A stretch of 64,000 nucleotides of DNA from an uncultured Porticoccus sp. Lineage in GTDB: Bacteria; Pseudomonadota; Gammaproteobacteria; Pseudomonadales; Porticoccaceae. Below the pieces are notes generated by a model that was not told where the DNA came from, ran no database searches, and saw only the letters and a program-made list of their open reading frames with translations. The position numbers were made by a program, and so were the translations under genes. The stretch covers positions 470,912-534,911 of the forward strand of contig CAMYLT010000002.1 of the NCBI GenBank assembly GCA_947259505.1, in the 5' to 3' direction. Of this stretch, positions 8,776-18,113 are shown piece by piece; the first letter of the stretch is position 1; every line of letters begins with the position of its first letter.

Positions 8776-9789
8776 ATGCATACCGAACTGCCAGCTTTCA
8801 CGCCACCTACCGGACTGCGCAATGCCCATCTGCAGAGCATGCTTAACAGCCTTGGGCCTCGCCCCTGGCAGGTAAACCGGCGCAGTGCCGGCATGACCGC
8901 TCGCAGCCAGCCTCTGGTATTGAATGGAGAGCATCAGGGCAAGCTGGTGAAACTGCTGGCTCACTTTGATCAGGTCGAACGCAGCAATCAACGACTGGCT
9001 ATCTTGCTACACGGATGGGAGGGCAGTATCGAGTCCACCTACCTGTTATCCGCAGCCAACCACCTCTATCGGCAAGGTTTTAATATCCTGCGATTGAACC
9101 TGCGTGATCACGGCGAGAGTTTCCATCTTAACGACACCACCTTTAACTCCACCCTTTCGGAGGAGGTTGCCACGGCCATTGCCGACTTTCTGGCCCGACA
9201 TCCCCACCGCGATCGCTACTTGGCGGGATATTCTCTGGGAGGTAATTTTGCACTGCGTATTGCCGCTGATGCCGGGGAGGCGCTTTCCCTGTCCGCAGTG
9301 GCCGCCATCTGCCCACCCGTGGACCCGGCCCACGCCATGAAACGGATCATGGAAGGAGCTATATACCGGGATTATTTTCTGGACAAGTGGAGTGGCTCTC
9401 TGAAGAAGAAACTGCATTATTTTCCGGAGCTGTTGGAACACAACGCTCTACCGCGTTTTAAATCACTGGCGGCACTGAATGACTATTTCGTGTCGACCTT
9501 CACCCCCTTTCAACACGCCGCAGAATATTTTGCCGACTATGCGCTCTACGAAGATAGACTGACCGCATTGTCTGTACCCTCCTACCTGATTACCAGCGAA
9601 GATGACCCAATTGTGCCGGTATCCGATCTCGCCCTCATCAACAGGCCAGCGGCGCTGAAGGTTGAGGTCACCAAATTTGGGGGGCATTGTGGTTTTATTG
9701 AAAACTACCGTTTGGAGAGCTGGAGTGATCGCTGTCTGTCATTGATATTCAATCACCATCAAAACACGCCTGAATCTGCTCACTGCTGA
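8776..9789 (+). CDS. Alpha/beta hydrolase, YheT family
   Basis: This 337-residue protein starts with the family hallmark TPPTGLRNAHLQSML. It then has the oxyanion-loop region LLHGWEGS and the nucleophile elbow GYSLGGN. Late Asp (SEDDPIVP) and His (GGHCGFIE) residues complete the Ser-Asp-His triad. YheT-type proteins are esterases of uncertain natural substrate, probably cytoplasmic, and no signal peptide is visible. The 3' end overlaps that of the convergent recX gene by 41 bases. Transcription diverges from the DUF6491 gene. Confidence 0.92.
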   Translation: MHTELPAFTPPTGLRNAHLQSMLNSLGPRPWQVNRRSAGMTARSQPLVLNGEHQGKLVKLLAHFDQVERSNQRLAILLHGWEGSIESTYLLSAANHLYRQGFNILRLNLRDHGESFHLNDTTFNSTLSEEVATAIADFLARHPHRDRYLAGYSLGGNFALRIAADAGEALSLSAVAAICPPVDPAHAMKRIMEGAIYRDYFLDKWSGSLKKKLHYFPELLEHNALPRFKSLAALNDYFVSTFTPFQHAAEYFADYALYEDRLTALSVPSYLITSEDDPIVPVSDLALINRPAALKVEVTKFGGHCGFIENYRLESWSDRCLSLIFNHHQNTPESAHC

Positions 9790-10213
9790 AGCCACGGTAC
9801 TGCAAAAAACGACTGCGGCGGGCGCGCTCCTGGAAACTGTCACAGGGCTGTTGCCCGTATTTCCGTCCCACCACATCAGCAGCAAGCTTAAACCAGTCCT
9901 CGCCACAGTCAGTCAACACCTGTTCCGCCATAGCTGTCTGTATACCGCGCTGCTGTAATTCCTGGCGGATGCGGTAAGGACCCTGCCCCTTGCGAATGCG
10001 CGAGGAGACAAACGCCTCGGCAAAGCGCTGATCCGATTGCAATTGGTCCCGCTGCAACGATGCCAGTACTTCAGGTATCAACTCGCTGTGCTCGGGGAGC
10101 CGTGCTGTCAATTTAGTCAGCAGTTCGTGGACAGAGTGTTCACGGCGGGCCAGCAGATCCATGGCCCGGTAGCGCAATTGTGCCCGCGGATCTTTTTCCT
10201 CGGCATGACTCAT
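9749..10213 (-). CDS. recX: Regulatory protein RecX
   Basis: The 154-residue protein consists of three-helix RecX repeats, with signatures ALRYRAMDLLARREHSVHEL-like at the start, QRFAEAFVSSRIRKGQGPYRI in the middle and RRSRFLQYRGFSSEQI at the end. RecX caps or destabilises RecA filaments and so limits recombinase activity. Here it is not adjacent to recA: DUF4126 and a fatty acid hydroxylase gene lie between them, and recA has its own terminator, so recX is not simply read through from recA. The 3' end overlaps the YheT-type gene on the other strand. Confidence 0.93.
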   Translation of the reverse strand: MSHAEEKDPRAQLRYRAMDLLARREHSVHELLTKLTARLPEHSELIPEVLASLQRDQLQSDQRFAEAFVSSRIRKGQGPYRIRQELQQRGIQTAMAEQVLTDCGEDWFKLAADVVGRKYGQQPCDSFQERARRSRFLQYRGFSSEQIQACFDGD

Positions 10214-10242
10214 GGGCTAACGACCCGAAACTCGTGTTGGAC

Positions 10243-10941
10243 TCAAGGCTGCTTACTCACGGGTTCAGGGCTGCCGTCCGAGACCTCTAGCGCTGGTGGG
10301 GTTGCCTCAGAGGGTTCCTCCGGAGGCTTCTCAACTATACCCAGCCACTGGCCTATTTTCCTGAGGAGACGCATCAGCAGTCGCAGCAATTTTGGCAACA
10401 ACCAGATTACCAAAGCGATGAATAGAATCATCAGACAAAGGAACAATAACGGATGATTAAACATTGCCCACAGACCGCCCAGCACCAGCAAGTCTTCACT
10501 AATGGATGCCACCCAGTTGGTAAAGGGTTCTGGCGAAGTGTTGATTAATGCCCGCGTTGACGCCTTGGTTAAGTGACTAGCCCCAGCCATGGTGCCACCC
10601 AAGAGTCCTGCCGCAATTTCAAGCGCCGGGGTGACATCACCCACTGCGCCAACGGCAAGCATCGCGCCTGCTGGTATGCGGATAAAGGTATGTAGCGCAT
10701 CCCACCCCGTGTCCACACCGGGCACTTTATCGGCAAAAAATTCCACCGCATACATGACCCCCGCCGCAACAATAACCAGCGGGTCCTGGAGTACCGTCAA
10801 CTCCGCCGGCAACTGCACATTGCCGGTTGCGCCTGCCAATCCCAGTACCAGCACCGCCGCGTAGAGGTTGATCCCGCTAGCCCAGCCGACACCCATGGTG
10901 AGCGCAATAACACTGATCAACTCATGGTAATTATCCATCAC
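10243..10941 (-). CDS. DUF4126 membrane protein
   Basis: The 232-residue protein has several hydrophobic segments: one near the N-terminus with GVGWASGINLYAAVLVLGL, glycine-rich ones in the middle with AGLLGGTMAGASHLTKASTRAL, and a C-terminal pair around LFLCLMILFIALVIWLLPKLL. These match the DUF4126 family of inner-membrane proteins of unknown function. The tail after residue 205 is hydrophilic and rich in Pro/Glu. It is separated from recX by 29 bases and probably shares its transcript. Confidence 0.85.
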   Translation of the reverse strand: MMDNYHELISVIALTMGVGWASGINLYAAVLVLGLAGATGNVQLPAELTVLQDPLVIVAAGVMYAVEFFADKVPGVDTGWDALHTFIRIPAGAMLAVGAVGDVTPALEIAAGLLGGTMAGASHLTKASTRALINTSPEPFTNWVASISEDLLVLGGLWAMFNHPLLFLCLMILFIALVIWLLPKLLRLLMRLLRKIGQWLGIVEKPPEEPSEATPPALEVSDGSPEPVSKQP

Positions 10942-11016
10942 TTGCTCCTGCCGACCGGAAGCCAGCCTTTATCTAGTTCTTAGACTATGTTCGTTTTATC
11001 GCAGCCTTATGGCAAG

Positions 11017-11811
11017 TCAGTCAGCGCGACGTTCGGACTGTGCTCGAAATGGCGCCACCAGCAATTGCATCAGCCCCTGATCAACTGAGCTATCAAGTCC
11101 AATCACCATATCCGGCGTTCGGTCAGTGGAGGAGCGGCTGCCAAACAACCGATCCCAAAAGCTGAATATCGCACCATAGTTACTGTTGGTGTCCCGCGGC
11201 TCTACATGATGATGCACCCAATGAATCGAGGGCGTAATAATCAACCGTGAGAGATAACGCTCCAGCTTTGCTGGCAACCGGACATTCGAGTGATGAAACC
11301 CTGTAAAAATCAGTATCAGAGCTTCGAAGACGATCACTGAGGACAGTGGCAGGGCAAAACAGAAAATCACGGCAGCCCTGACCAATGCCGACAAAATCAC
11401 TTCACCAAAGTGAAAACGCACTGCCGATGTTACATCCAGCCATTGATCCAGGTGATGCACCCGGTGAAAACGCCACAACCAACTGATGCGATGATTCGCT
11501 CGATGCCACCAGTAAATCCACAGATCCAGCAACAGCAAGTCAACGAACAGCCAGGACCACTGAGGCACCCATGCGGACCACCAGTAACTCGCATGATTGG
11601 CGGCATAGAGCGTAACTGGCAAGACAATCAGGAGAGAAGCCAGGCTATTACACAACCACAGTGACAGGTTCCTGAACAGCCGCCGTCCATTGGCAACAGC
11701 TGTGACAACCGGTACCGCAGGCAAGGCCCGCTCTGCCACAAACAGCAGTAATAAAAACCCAAACACGATGATCGTTTTGTAGGTAATCAGTTCCGGCATA
11801 TTACGCTTCAC
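11017..11811 (-). CDS. Fatty acid hydroxylase/sterol desaturase family membrane protein
   Basis: The 264-residue protein has N-terminal and central transmembrane segments and the histidine clusters of the di-iron hydroxylase superfamily: HRANH, HRVHHLD, HHSN and HWVHHH. These clusters bind two iron atoms that activate O2 to hydroxylate or desaturate a lipid chain in the membrane. The exact substrate cannot be told from sequence. TTSNSNYG-like segment DTNSNYGAIFSFWDRLFG is typical of the bacterial branch. The next Met (MPELITYK, four codons in) is an equally good start. It lies between recA and DUF4126 on the same strand. Confidence 0.92.
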   Translation of the reverse strand: MKRNMPELITYKTIIVFGFLLLLFVAERALPAVPVVTAVANGRRLFRNLSLWLCNSLASLLIVLPVTLYAANHASYWWSAWVPQWSWLFVDLLLLDLWIYWWHRANHRISWLWRFHRVHHLDQWLDVTSAVRFHFGEVILSALVRAAVIFCFALPLSSVIVFEALILIFTGFHHSNVRLPAKLERYLSRLIITPSIHWVHHHVEPRDTNSNYGAIFSFWDRLFGSRSSTDRTPDMVIGLDSSVDQGLMQLLVAPFRAQSERRAD

Positions 11812-11903
11812 CGCGAGTCGTCATTGAGCAGACCACCGTTTTCGCTCCAACACATTGCATCATTACCTGTTACAGACCCCACAATTTAACAATCATTACA
11901 AAA

Positions 11904-11935
11904 AAACCGTGCGTTTAACGGCACGGTTTTTTGTC
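11904..11935. terminator. recA intrinsic terminator
   Basis: CCGTGC and GCACGG form a stem around GTTTAACG, with A-run and T-run on either side. It lies about 30 bases beyond the recA stop on the minus strand and should separate recA from the hydroxylase, DUF4126 and recX genes. Confidence 0.88.
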
Positions 11936-11961
11936 TTGGGACATGAGACAGATAAGTTGTG

Positions 11962-13011
11962 TTAGATGTCTGCCTCTTCAATTTCTGCCACATCAACTTT
12001 TTCGCCGGCTTTTGGCGGCTTCGCCACGGGCATCAATTGCTCACGAATCTTCTGCTCGATTTCAGCGGCAACAACAGGATTTTCCCGCAAGTACTCACAG
12101 GCATTAGCCTTGCCCTGGCCGATTTTAGTGCCGTTATAGGCATACCAGGCACCAGCCTTATCCACCAGGCCACACTTAACGCCCAGGTCGACCACTTCGC
12201 CGAGGTGGTTAATGCCTTCGCCATACAGTATCTGGAATTCACACTGTTTGAAGGGTGGTGACACCTTGTTCTTGACCACCTTCACCCGGGTTTCGTTGCC
12301 CACCACTTCTTCCCCTTCCTTGACGGCACCAATGCGGCGTATATCCAACCGCACTGAGGAATAGAACTTCAGGGCATTACCACCGGTAGTGGTTTCGGGG
12401 TTACCAAACATCACACCAATTTTCATGCGAATCTGGTTGATGAAGATCACCAGACAATTGGCCTGTTTGATGTTGCTGGTCAGTTTGCGCAGTGCCTGGG
12501 ACATCAAACGCGCCTGCAGGCCGACATGGTGATCGCCCATCTCGCCTTCGATCTCGGCACGAGGCGTCAATGCTGCCACGGAATCCACCACCAACACATC
12601 AATGGCACCAGAGCGCACCAGCATGTCAGTCACCTCAAGCGCCTGCTCACCGGTATCCGGCTGGGAGACGATCAGGTCGTCCACATTGACGCCCAGCTTC
12701 TCGGCATAGTCAGGGTCCAACGCATGCTCCGCATCCACAAAAGCACAGGTGCCGCCCTTCTTCTGAGCTTCAGCAATAACCTGCAACGTCAGGGTGGTTT
12801 TACCGGAAGATTCCGGGCCGTAGATTTCAACAACGCGCCCTTTCGGCAAACCGCCTATGCCCAAGGCGATATCCAGCCCAAGGGAGCCGGTGGAAATAGA
12901 GGGCATAACCACGTGCTCTCTATCACCCATGCGCATGACAGTTCCCTTGCCAAACTGGCGCTCAATTTGGCCCAGCGCTGCCTGAAGTGCTTTTTCCTTG
13001 TTTGGATCCAT
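11962..13011 (-). CDS. recA: Recombinase RecA
   Basis: This 349-residue protein is full length and has all landmarks: Walker [11 protein letters not shown] (residues 67-76), MAW-type VDAEHALDP, Walker [12 protein letters not shown], loop L2 region [16 protein letters not shown], and an acidic C-terminal tail. RecA forms filaments on single-stranded DNA, carries out strand exchange and triggers LexA self-cleavage. A near-consensus LexA box lies 86 bases upstream, so SOS induction is expected. pncC (cinA-like) lies upstream on the same strand, a common arrangement. Confidence 0.99.
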   Translation of the reverse strand: MDPNKEKALQAALGQIERQFGKGTVMRMGDREHVVMPSISTGSLGLDIALGIGGLPKGRVVEIYGPESSGKTTLTLQVIAEAQKKGGTCAFVDAEHALDPDYAEKLGVNVDDLIVSQPDTGEQALEVTDMLVRSGAIDVLVVDSVAALTPRAEIEGEMGDHHVGLQARLMSQALRKLTSNIKQANCLVIFINQIRMKIGVMFGNPETTTGGNALKFYSSVRLDIRRIGAVKEGEEVVGNETRVKVVKNKVSPPFKQCEFQILYGEGINHLGEVVDLGVKCGLVDKAGAWYAYNGTKIGQGKANACEYLRENPVVAAEIEQKIREQLMPVAKPPKAGEKVDVAEIEEADI

Positions 13012-13096
13012 GACCGATGCCTCTTTGCTACTTAAATTGCTACTTGAATCGTTACATTAAATCAGAATGGGGGTAGCTTACCCCAACAGCAGAATA

Positions 13097-13112
13097 CTGT
13101 ATAGCCATACAG
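13097..13112 (-). promoter_or_regulatory. LexA (SOS) box upstream of recA
   Basis: CTGTATAGCCATACAG matches the gammaproteobacterial LexA consensus CTGT-N8-ACAG with an AT-rich core. It lies between the pncC stop and the recA start, where the recA promoter must be. Confidence 0.93.
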
Positions 13113-13116
13113 TGTT

Positions 13117-13605
13117 TTAATTCTCGAGCAAATTGATCAACCCGGTTAACGCCTGCAACACTGATGCCGCCCGCACTGCCTGCCTGTCGCCTTCAAAATG
13201 CAGACAGCGCGTCACTGAAACACCGTTGCGGTGAAGCCAGCAAAACCATACGGTACCCACCGGCCTCTCTGCTGTACCGCCATCTGGTCCGGCAATGCCA
13301 CTCACCGCCACCGCAATATCTGCCTGAGCGAGGTCGAGTACACCTTGAGCCATCTCCCGCACCACCGCCTCGCTCACAGCACCCTGTTCAGACAGTGTTT
13401 GCGGGGAAACACCCAGCAATTGCTGTTTGGCGCTGTTGGCATAGGTGATCAACCCCAGTTGGAACCAGCTGGAGCTGCCGGCTATATCCGTAATGGCGTT
13501 GGCGATACCGCCACCGGTGCAGGATTCAGCGCAGGTGACCGTGGCATGGCTGCTCAACAGCAGGTCACCAAGGCGGGTAGCGATTATGTGGATCGAGTTT
13601 TCCAT
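13117..13605 (-). CDS. pncC: Nicotinamide-nucleotide amidohydrolase PncC (CinA C-terminal domain)
   Basis: The 162-residue protein is the stand-alone CinA C-terminal domain. It has TCAESCTGGGIANAIT, the GLITYANSAKQQLLGV segment and AVSGIAGPDGGTAERPVGTVW, the classic PncC active-site regions. The enzyme deamidates nicotinamide mononucleotide to nicotinate mononucleotide, recycling NMN released for example by the NAD-dependent DNA ligase. The ATG at 13605 (MENSIHIIATRL) is preferred over an upstream in-frame start at 13641, because homologues begin there. The gene ends just before the recA LexA box. Confidence 0.93.
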   Translation of the reverse strand: MENSIHIIATRLGDLLLSSHATVTCAESCTGGGIANAITDIAGSSSWFQLGLITYANSAKQQLLGVSPQTLSEQGAVSEAVVREMAQGVLDLAQADIAVAVSGIAGPDGGTAERPVGTVWFCWLHRNGVSVTRCLHFEGDRQAVRAASVLQALTGLINLLEN

Positions 13606-13675
13606 ATCGAGACGGTAAGCCAGCAACACTTGTCCCGGCAAGCACTAACCGGGCACAACAGATTGATTCAAAGTC

Positions 13676-14818
13676 TTATTTAAACGTGACTGTCACCAGA
13701 GTCTCGTAATGGTAGGTACCGGGAAACAGGTCAATTAGGCTGACGTGCTCGATACGTGCTTTATTACCAAGCTGCTGCAGATCACGCACCATAGTCGCCG
13801 CGCTGCAACTCACATAAATCAGTTTTTTGGGTTTGAAAGCCTTGACCCACTGGTGCAGCAGCGTAAAGCCCTTACGGGGAGGATCGACCAATAACACATC
13901 GAAACGCTCTGCTTTACAGCGCGCCTTGAAGGTCTTCAATGCCGTCTCGGCAAACAGATCCAAGTGGAGGAAGCTCAGCTCCTCATTTTTGACACGGTCA
14001 GGGGCATAATCCACCATCACCCGCTCAACTTCCGGATACTGCTCCACAATCAGGTCGGAGAGATTGCCTTCGCCGGAGAACAGGTCCAGCATGCTGTCCA
14101 CCAGCATCTCCCCAAGCTGCTCCAGCACGGCCTCCCGGAGCACCTCGTTCATCACGCTGTTGACCTGAGTAAAACCGCCGTGGGCGTAGGGTTTATCCCA
14201 CTGCACACTCACACCCTCATCGGCCAGATACAGCTCGCAATGGCCCTGCCCCTGATGGTCTGCCGTCCAACTGCGATCCTGATAAAGTCCCTCAAAGGTG
14301 TCATGCAGTTTCTCGTCGATGGCCAGACAGCCGGGGATCTCCTGCACGCTATCCGCTACTGGATCAATCATGCCGATGTACTTATGGCGATAGTGCAACT
14401 GGATACGGTTGCGATAACCGAGGCGCTGCTCAGCAGCTTTCACTTCAATATCAGGCACCGTAATATCCAGACGTTTCAGGTGCCCTGAAAGGGCATCCAG
14501 CTTATAGCTCAACTCACTCTGGTAATCGGTGTGCAGGAAGTGACAACCCGGGCAACTATCAAAATTGGGGCAAACCGACTCTTCACGATTATCAGCCGTT
14601 TTCTCCAACGTATCGAGACGCGCAAACAGCACCCCCTTGCTGGCACGGGTGATAGTCGCCTTACCCTCTTCACCCGGCAGAGTCTTGGCAATAAAGCAGG
14701 GCTTGCCGTCGATGTGCGCCACGCCTTGCCCCATGGCATCCATAGACTCAATAGTGAAGGAGACCTTCCTGTTGGTCATTTTCGAAGGGGCTCTGGGATG
14801 ATGTTTTCTCGGTTTCAA
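13676..14818 (-). CDS. RNA (uracil-5-)-methyltransferase, TrmA/RumA family
   Basis: The 380-residue protein has an N-terminal TRAM-like domain (SMDAMGQGVAHIDGKPCFI) and the iron-sulfur Cys set C-x5-C-x2-C (CPNFDSCPGC) with a later Cys in IPGCLAID. A class I SAM methyltransferase domain follows, with QVN, DLFSGEGNLSD, VDPPRKG and the catalytic-loop YVSCSAATM. These features match 23S rRNA m5U methyltransferases of the RumA (RlmD/RlmC) group; the exact target uridine cannot be assigned. The TTG at 14818 has an AAGGA ribosome binding site seven bases upstream. The alternative ATG at 14779 lacks one. It is divergent from mutS. Confidence 0.87.
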   Translation of the reverse strand: MKPRKHHPRAPSKMTNRKVSFTIESMDAMGQGVAHIDGKPCFIAKTLPGEEGKATITRASKGVLFARLDTLEKTADNREESVCPNFDSCPGCHFLHTDYQSELSYKLDALSGHLKRLDITVPDIEVKAAEQRLGYRNRIQLHYRHKYIGMIDPVADSVQEIPGCLAIDEKLHDTFEGLYQDRSWTADHQGQGHCELYLADEGVSVQWDKPYAHGGFTQVNSVMNEVLREAVLEQLGEMLVDSMLDLFSGEGNLSDLIVEQYPEVERVMVDYAPDRVKNEELSFLHLDLFAETALKTFKARCKAERFDVLLVDPPRKGFTLLHQWVKAFKPKKLIYVSCSAATMVRDLQQLGNKARIEHVSLIDLFPGTYHYETLVTVTFK

Positions 14819-15006
14819 TGGATTTCCTTGCTTTGAGTGACGTAAAGATCATGACAAATCAGATGGCGCATAGTATGCCTTAAAGCTAGCCAAAACAGAC
14901 CAAGCGTTTCGCAAAGAAGGTCTTTGGGAGAACAATCCAACTGCTGTTTTGCTACCCCGGCAATTCACGTAGAATCCTGTCCTTGTTTCACTCGAAAAAC
15001 CCCATC

Positions 15007-17589
15007 ATGACTGCAGCGGCAATGCCCGAACAGCACACCCCGATGATGCAGCAGTACCTGCGCATCAAAGCCCAACACCCGCACGAGCTGGTGTTCTATC
15101 GTATGGGCGACTTCTACGAACTGTTCTACGACGACGCAAAAAAAGCAGCCCGCCTGCTGGATGTCACCCTGACCGCCCGTGGCAAGTCTGCCGGACAACC
15201 TATCCCCATGGCGGGGGTTCCCTACCATGCGGCAGAGGGCTATCTCGCCAAACTGGTCAAACTGGGTGAGTCGGTGGCCATTTGCGAGCAGATCGGCGAT
15301 CCCGCCACCAGCAAGGGGCCGGTCGAGCGGCAGGTCATGCGCATCGTCACCCCCGGGACCATCAGCGATGAGGCGTTACTCGATGAACGTCGCGATAACC
15401 TGCTGGCCGCCATCGCCCATCACAAGGGTCAGTTTGGTGTCGCCACGCTGGACATTGGCAGCGGTCGTTTTCTGGTGCTGGAAGTGGACAGTCCGGAAGG
15501 ACTGCTCGGCGAACTGCAACGTCTGAACCCCGCCGAACTACTGGTGGGAGATGATTTCCCCTTCCCTGAGCTGTTACAGCAACGCCGCGGTGTGCGCCAC
15601 CGCCAGCCTTGGGAATTCGAGGTGGACACCGCACGACGCCAGTTAATTGACCAGTTCGGCACCAAGAATCTGGCCGCTTTTGGCTGTGACCACCTGCCAC
15701 TGGCTCTGGCTGCTGCGGGCTGTCTGATGCAATACGCGCGGGAAACCCAGCGCACCGCACTGCCACATATTCGTGCCCTCAGCCACGAGAATCGCGATGA
15801 CAGTGTCATCCTCGATGCCGCCACCCGCCGCAATCTGGAACTGAGCGTCAACCTCAACGGCGAAACCGATAACACTCTCTTGTCGGTGCTGGACACCACC
15901 GCCACCGCCATGGGTGGTCGACTGCTCAATCGCTGGATCAATCGTCCACTGCGCAATTTGGGTATTCTTCAGGGGCGGCAGCAGGCATTGGCAGCACTGC
16001 GGCAGGACTACCGCTATGAATCACTGACCGAGCATCTGAAACAGGTGGGCGATATGGAGCGTATCCTCGGCCGTGTCGCCCTGCGCTCAGCCCGCCCCCG
16101 CGACTTGACTCGCCTGCGGCAGTCCCTCGCCGCCCTGCCCGGCATTCAGCAAGTGCTTTCAGCAACCGAAGCCGACCGTTTACAGCAACTCTCACAACAG
16201 GCTGGCGAATTTCCCGAACTGGTAGCGCTACTCGAGCGCGCCATTGCCGAAAACCCACCGGTGGTAATTCGCGATGGCGGGGTCATTGCCGAAGGCTACG
16301 ACAGCGAACTGGACGAGCTGCGCAACCTCAGCAGCAACGCCGGGCAATTTCTGGTGGATCTGGAAGAGCGGGAAAAACAGCGCACCGGTATCAGCACCCT
16401 CAAGGTGGGCTACAACCGGGTGCACGGCTATTACATTGAAATCTCCCGCGGCCAGTCCAGCCAGGCTCCGGTGGAGTACATTCGCCGCCAGACCCTCAAG
16501 AATGCCGAGCGCTACATCACCCCCGAGCTAAAAACATTCGAGGACAAAGCCCTCAGCGCGAAAAGCCGCGCATTGAGCAGGGAAAAAGCCCTCTACGAAG
16601 AACTGGTGGAAACCCTCAATGAACAGCTGCTGCCATTGCAGGACTGTGCTGCCGCCGTGTCGGAACTGGACGTGCTGGGGTGCCTGGCAGAGCGAGCCGA
16701 CAGCCTCAGCATGATTCCACCCTCTCTTGTGGAGGAACCCGGTATCGAGGTACAGGGCGGTCGCCACCCGGTGGTGGAACAGGTACTCGACAGCCCCTTT
16801 GTGGCCAACGACCTCAGCTTTAATGAACAGCGCCGCATGCTGGTGATCACTGGCCCCAACATGGGTGGTAAATCCACCTATATGCGCCAGGCTGCACTAA
16901 TCGTGCTGCTGGCCCATATTGGCAGTTGCGTGCCCGCCCAACATGCCACCATTGGCCTGGTGGACCGTATCTTTACCCGCATCGGCTCCTCCGACGACCT
17001 GGCCGGTGGGCGATCCACCTTTATGGTGGAAATGACTGAAACCGCCAACATCCTGCACAATGCCAGTGAACGCAGCCTGGTGCTGATGGATGAAATCGGT
17101 CGCGGCACCAGTACCTTTGATGGCCTGTCGCTCGCCTGGGCCTGCGCCGTACAACTGGCCGAAAAGGTAAAAGCTTTCACCCTGTTTGCCACCCACTACT
17201 TTGAGCTGACCGCTCTGCCTGAAAAAACGGCTGGCGTTGCCAACGTGCATCTGGATGCCACCGAGTACAACGACGATATCGTGTTCCTGCACGCGGTGCA
17301 GGAGGGCCCAGCCAGTCAGAGCTACGGTATTCAGGTGGCCAAGCTGGCAGGTATTCCTGCGGAAGTCATCGCCCTGGCCCGACTGGAGCTGGCGAGCCTC
17401 GAGGCAGGTGCCCACGCTGCGGCGACCATCAAGTCCGGCGGTGAACAACCGGTGCAACGGGAACTGTTTACCGACCCGGTGGGCACGGCACTGCTGGAAG
17501 CCCTTGCTGGCCTGGATCCAGACGACCTCAGCCCCAAACAGGCCCTGGAACAGCTTTACATACTGAAACAGCTGAGCAAGTCACGTTGA
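15007..17589 (+). CDS. mutS: DNA mismatch repair protein MutS
   Basis: The protein of about 860 residues has the mismatch-recognition motif [11 protein letters not shown] near the N-terminus, where the Phe and Glu contact the mispair. The connector and lever domains follow, then the ABC-type ATPase with Walker [15 protein letters not shown], the [14 protein letters not shown] signature, Walker [17 protein letters not shown] and the H-loop FATHYFELT. The short C-terminal tetramerisation/beta-clamp region is present. MutS starts methyl-directed mismatch repair with MutL. The ATG at 15007 is preferred to a TTG eight codons upstream. It precedes fdxA, as in Pseudomonas. Confidence 0.98.
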   Translation: MTAAAMPEQHTPMMQQYLRIKAQHPHELVFYRMGDFYELFYDDAKKAARLLDVTLTARGKSAGQPIPMAGVPYHAAEGYLAKLVKLGESVAICEQIGDPATSKGPVERQVMRIVTPGTISDEALLDERRDNLLAAIAHHKGQFGVATLDIGSGRFLVLEVDSPEGLLGELQRLNPAELLVGDDFPFPELLQQRRGVRHRQPWEFEVDTARRQLIDQFGTKNLAAFGCDHLPLALAAAGCLMQYARETQRTALPHIRALSHENRDDSVILDAATRRNLELSVNLNGETDNTLLSVLDTTATAMGGRLLNRWINRPLRNLGILQGRQQALAALRQDYRYESLTEHLKQVGDMERILGRVALRSARPRDLTRLRQSLAALPGIQQVLSATEADRLQQLSQQAGEFPELVALLERAIAENPPVVIRDGGVIAEGYDSELDELRNLSSNAGQFLVDLEEREKQRTGISTLKVGYNRVHGYYIEISRGQSSQAPVEYIRRQTLKNAERYITPELKTFEDKALSAKSRALSREKALYEELVETLNEQLLPLQDCAAAVSELDVLGCLAERADSLSMIPPSLVEEPGIEVQGGRHPVVEQVLDSPFVANDLSFNEQRRMLVITGPNMGGKSTYMRQAALIVLLAHIGSCVPAQHATIGLVDRIFTRIGSSDDLAGGRSTFMVEMTETANILHNASERSLVLMDEIGRGTSTFDGLSLAWACAVQLAEKVKAFTLFATHYFELTALPEKTAGVANVHLDATEYNDDIVFLHAVQEGPASQSYGIQVAKLAGIPAEVIALARLELASLEAGAHAAATIKSGGEQPVQRELFTDPVGTALLEALAGLDPDDLSPKQALEQLYILKQLSKSR

Positions 17590-17619
17590 TTTGCCACAAG
17601 CTGTGCCTATAAATTAGCC

Positions 17620-17648
17620 TCCGGTGGTTTAAATACCGGATTTTATTT
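17620..17648 (+). terminator. mutS intrinsic terminator
   Basis: TCCGGT and ACCGGA pair around GGTTTAAAT and are followed by TTTTATTT, 30 bases beyond the mutS stop. Confidence 0.8.
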
Positions 17649-17651
17649 CTG

Positions 17652-17657
17652 TATAAT
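17652..17657 (+). promoter_or_regulatory. Putative fdxA promoter -10 box
   Basis: A perfect TATAAT lies 40 bases before the fdxA start and directly after the mutS terminator. A weak AT-rich -35 would fall in the terminator loop (around 17629-17634). Confidence 0.5.
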
Positions 17658-17696
17658 GCGCCGCTGTTCCATTAGCCGCTTCACGGAGAACACCCA

Positions 17697-18020
17697 ATGA
17701 CATTTGTCGTCGGCGAAAACTGTATTAAGTGCAAATACACTGACTGTGTAGAAGTCTGCCCTGTGGACTGCTTCTACGAAGGCCCGAATTTCCTGGTCAT
17801 CCACCCGGACGAGTGTATCGACTGCGCCCTCTGTGAGCCGGAGTGCCCCGCCGAAGCCATCTTCTCGGAAGACGAGCTGCCCGATAACCAGCAGGTTTAT
17901 CTGGAACTGAATTCCGAACTGGCGGACGTGTGGCCGAACATTACCGAGAAGAAAGACTCCCTCCCCGACGCAGAAGAGTGGGATGGTGTAACAGACAAGT
18001 TGCAATACCTGGAGCGCTGA
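17697..18020 (+). CDS. fdxA: Ferredoxin FdxA ([3Fe-4S][4Fe-4S] type)
   Basis: The 107-residue protein has the N-terminal seven-iron ferredoxin pattern [18 protein letters not shown] followed by [16 protein letters not shown], then a helical tail ending in DKLQYLER. The first motif has the extended Cys spacing that accommodates a [3Fe-4S] cluster, while the second holds a [4Fe-4S] cluster. It is a small cytoplasmic electron carrier whose partner is not evident from the neighbourhood. The mutS-fdxA order is conserved in Pseudomonas relatives. It has its own -10 box upstream and a strong terminator downstream. Confidence 0.97.
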   Translation: MTFVVGENCIKCKYTDCVEVCPVDCFYEGPNFLVIHPDECIDCALCEPECPAEAIFSEDELPDNQQVYLELNSELADVWPNITEKKDSLPDAEEWDGVTDKLQYLER

Positions 18021-18035
18021 GCCTCCACGCATTGT

Positions 18036-18066
18036 TAAAAAAGGCGGCCACTGGCCGCCTTTTTTG
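18036..18066. terminator. Bidirectional terminator between fdxA and sppA
   Basis: GGCGGCCA and TGGCCGCC form a stem with A-run and T-run on the two sides, between the converging fdxA and sppA genes. Confidence 0.92.
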
Positions 18067-18113
18067 TGTCCTGGTGTTATGTCCTGCTGATACCAGAACC
18101 CTCACAACCAGGC

